Below, one piece after another: positions 6,173 through 6,878 of a DNA stretch of 6,878 bases; the stretch's first letter is position 1, and each line of letters starts with the position of its first letter. Under the pieces are notes generated by a model that was given only the letters and a program-made list of their open reading frames with translations, was not told the origin of the DNA and did no database searches. This stretch comes from Acidimicrobiales bacterium (GTDB taxonomy: Bacteria; Actinomycetota; Acidimicrobiia; Acidimicrobiales; CADCSY01): assembly GCA_030447125.1 (NCBI GenBank), contig JAUJLZ010000097.1:1-6878 (forward strand), read 5' to 3'. The position numbers were made by a program, and so were the translations under genes.

Positions 6173-6850
6173 GTGGCTGCTCCCTACGCGCCGTGGACCC
6201 TGGCCGGCGAGTCTCTGGTCGGTCTGGCCCGATGCGGGGAGCGGCTCGGACCCGTCCCGTGGGGACTGCGGCCGCTGCCCGGTCCCGTGCTGGTGGTGGC
6301 CCTGTGCTTCAGCGAGTCGCCCGTCGGCCCCTACCTCGAGTTGGCCGTGGGCGAGCCGGCCCGCCTCGGTGCCCGCCCCGGATGGTGCGTCACCACCATG
6401 GTTGTGGACTCGGCCGAGTCGCGGGTCGGGGGCAGGCTCAACTGGGGCTTCCCCAAGGAGCTGGGCACCCTGGTGTGGCGCCGCGACGGCGCCGAGCGGG
6501 AGCTGCACTGGGTCGAGCGTGACATCGTGGTCCGTGGCCGAGTTGGTGGCCCGCCCCTTCCGGTGATGGCGCCGGTGCGCACGCTGCAGCGGCGCGACGA
6601 TGGCCCGGTCGTCGTTCCCGGGCGGCTGCGGGGCCGACTCCGGCTAGCGCGCATCGAGTTCGACGCGCCGTCGGGCGACGCCCTCGCCCCCCTCGTCGGG
6701 CGCCACCCCGGCGCCCACGTGGCCGGCATGCACTTCCTGGTCCGACCGGCCCGCCACCCCGTCGGTCTCGCCTCCAGCCTCCGAGCCCCGCTGCGAGCCC
6801 CCGAGCCCGCGCTATCTTTGGGCTCTCCCGGGCGATTGGCTCAGCGGTAG
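6173..6850 (+). CDS. Acetoacetate decarboxylase-fold protein, probably not a true acetoacetate decarboxylase
   Basis: This is a 225-residue protein (227 if the in-frame GTG at 6167 is used). Two landmarks of the acetoacetate decarboxylase fold are visible: GPYLEL, whose glutamate aligns with E76 of the clostridial enzyme, and GGRLNWGFPKELG, whose lysine (codon 6455-6457) aligns with the Schiff-base lysine K115. The neighbouring lysine (K116), which lowers the pKa of K115 in the clostridial enzyme, is glutamate here, so different chemistry or ligand binding is likely. Many family members act on other keto or unsaturated substrates; the substrate here is unknown. The start at 6173 is preferred because TAGGTT precedes it by six bases; AGG at 6162-6164 is also at a tolerable Shine-Dalgarno distance. 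The C-terminal tail is Ala/Pro/Arg-rich, and the frame reads into the tRNA gene, stopping at TAG in its D-loop. The true C-terminus may have been extended by loss of an earlier stop. Confidence 0.75.
   Translation: MAAPYAPWTLAGESLVGLARCGERLGPVPWGLRPLPGPVLVVALCFSESPVGPYLELAVGEPARLGARPGWCVTTMVVDSAESRVGGRLNWGFPKELGTLVWRRDGAERELHWVERDIVVRGRVGGPPLPVMAPVRTLQRRDDGPVVVPGRLRGRLRLARIEFDAPSGDALAPLVGRHPGAHVAGMHFLVRPARHPVGLASSLRAPLRAPEPALSLGSPGRLAQR
6813..6818 (+). promoter_or_regulatory. Putative -10 element of tRNA-Val, inside the 3' end of the preceding CDS
   Basis: TATCTT fits TANNNT and stands out as an A/T-rich patch in very GC-rich sequence, 11 bases before the mature tRNA 5' end. It would give a precursor leader of about five bases. 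A -35 match is not obvious. Confidence 0.4.
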
Positions 6851-6878
6851 AGCGCTGCCTTCACACGGCAGAGGTCAC
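6830..6878 (+). tRNA. tRNA-Val (anticodon CAC), 3' part outside window
   Basis: The first 49 bases of a tRNA fold correctly. The acceptor 5' strand GGGCGAT is followed by T8 and G9, then a D-arm GCTC-AGCGGTA-GAGC. The anticodon arm is CTGCC-TTCACAC-GGCAG, with anticodon CAC at 6862-6864, and the variable loop starts AGGTC. CAC reads the valine codon GUG, heavily used in high-GC genomes. The T-arm and acceptor 3' strand lie beyond the window edge, so acceptor pairing cannot be checked. Confidence 0.93.

Noticed and set aside
1..6878. CRISPR array, insertion sequence, phage genes, toxin-antitoxin pair, riboswitch or defence system
   Set aside because: No spaced direct repeats, transposase or integrase motifs, paired small toxin/antitoxin frames or recognisable aptamer sequence were seen; the content is housekeeping and envelope genes.

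Overview
The window is high-GC DNA with G/C-rich third codon positions, GTG starts and lipoprotein/PGPGW/YtxH-type small proteins typical of Actinobacteria. The overlapping dnaG-rpoD pair, together with a J-domain membrane protein and an acetoacetate-decarboxylase-like protein, would fit a deep actinobacterial class such as Acidimicrobiia. That placement is inference; no search could be run.

Layout from left to right. (1) The 3' part of a TerC/Alx-family membrane protein (1-530, +). (2) dnaG (585-2351, +) and the primary sigma factor gene rpoD (2348-3652, +), which share a 4-base GTGA overlap. This is the core of the classical 'macromolecular synthesis' operon that couples replication priming and housekeeping transcription; rpsU is not present here. 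(3) A convergent junction at about 3653-3693 with a GC-rich inverted repeat. (4) Two minus-strand genes: an LppX/LprAFG-like lipoprotein (5031-4084), then a YtxH-like small membrane-anchored helical protein (4035-3682). (5) A 148-base divergent promoter region (5032-5179). It holds a good -35/-10 pair for the lipoprotein, a -10 for the rightward gene, and a 7+7 inverted repeat between them. (6) Three plus-strand genes: a PGPGW-type two-helix membrane protein (5180-5434), a membrane J-domain protein with a four-cysteine C-terminal domain (5496-6131), and an acetoacetate-decarboxylase-fold protein (6173-6850). (7) The first 49 bases of a tRNA-Val(CAC) gene running off the right edge. The preceding ORF ends inside its D-loop.

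The most coherent unlisted pattern is at the 5' ends. Four starts have a -10-like hexamer exactly six bases before the start codon and no usable Shine-Dalgarno; dnaG has one eight bases before. This is the geometry expected of leaderless transcripts. By contrast rpoD (inside the operon) and the lipoprotein have Shine-Dalgarno sequences.

The window is mostly housekeeping. I found no CRISPR array, mobile element, toxin-antitoxin pair, defence cassette or biosynthetic cluster, and no convincing evidence of an undescribed multi-gene system. The items worth a second look are single-gene or regulatory. Every stretch longer than 100 bases without a gene is covered by an entry; there is no gene-free stretch over 300 bases.
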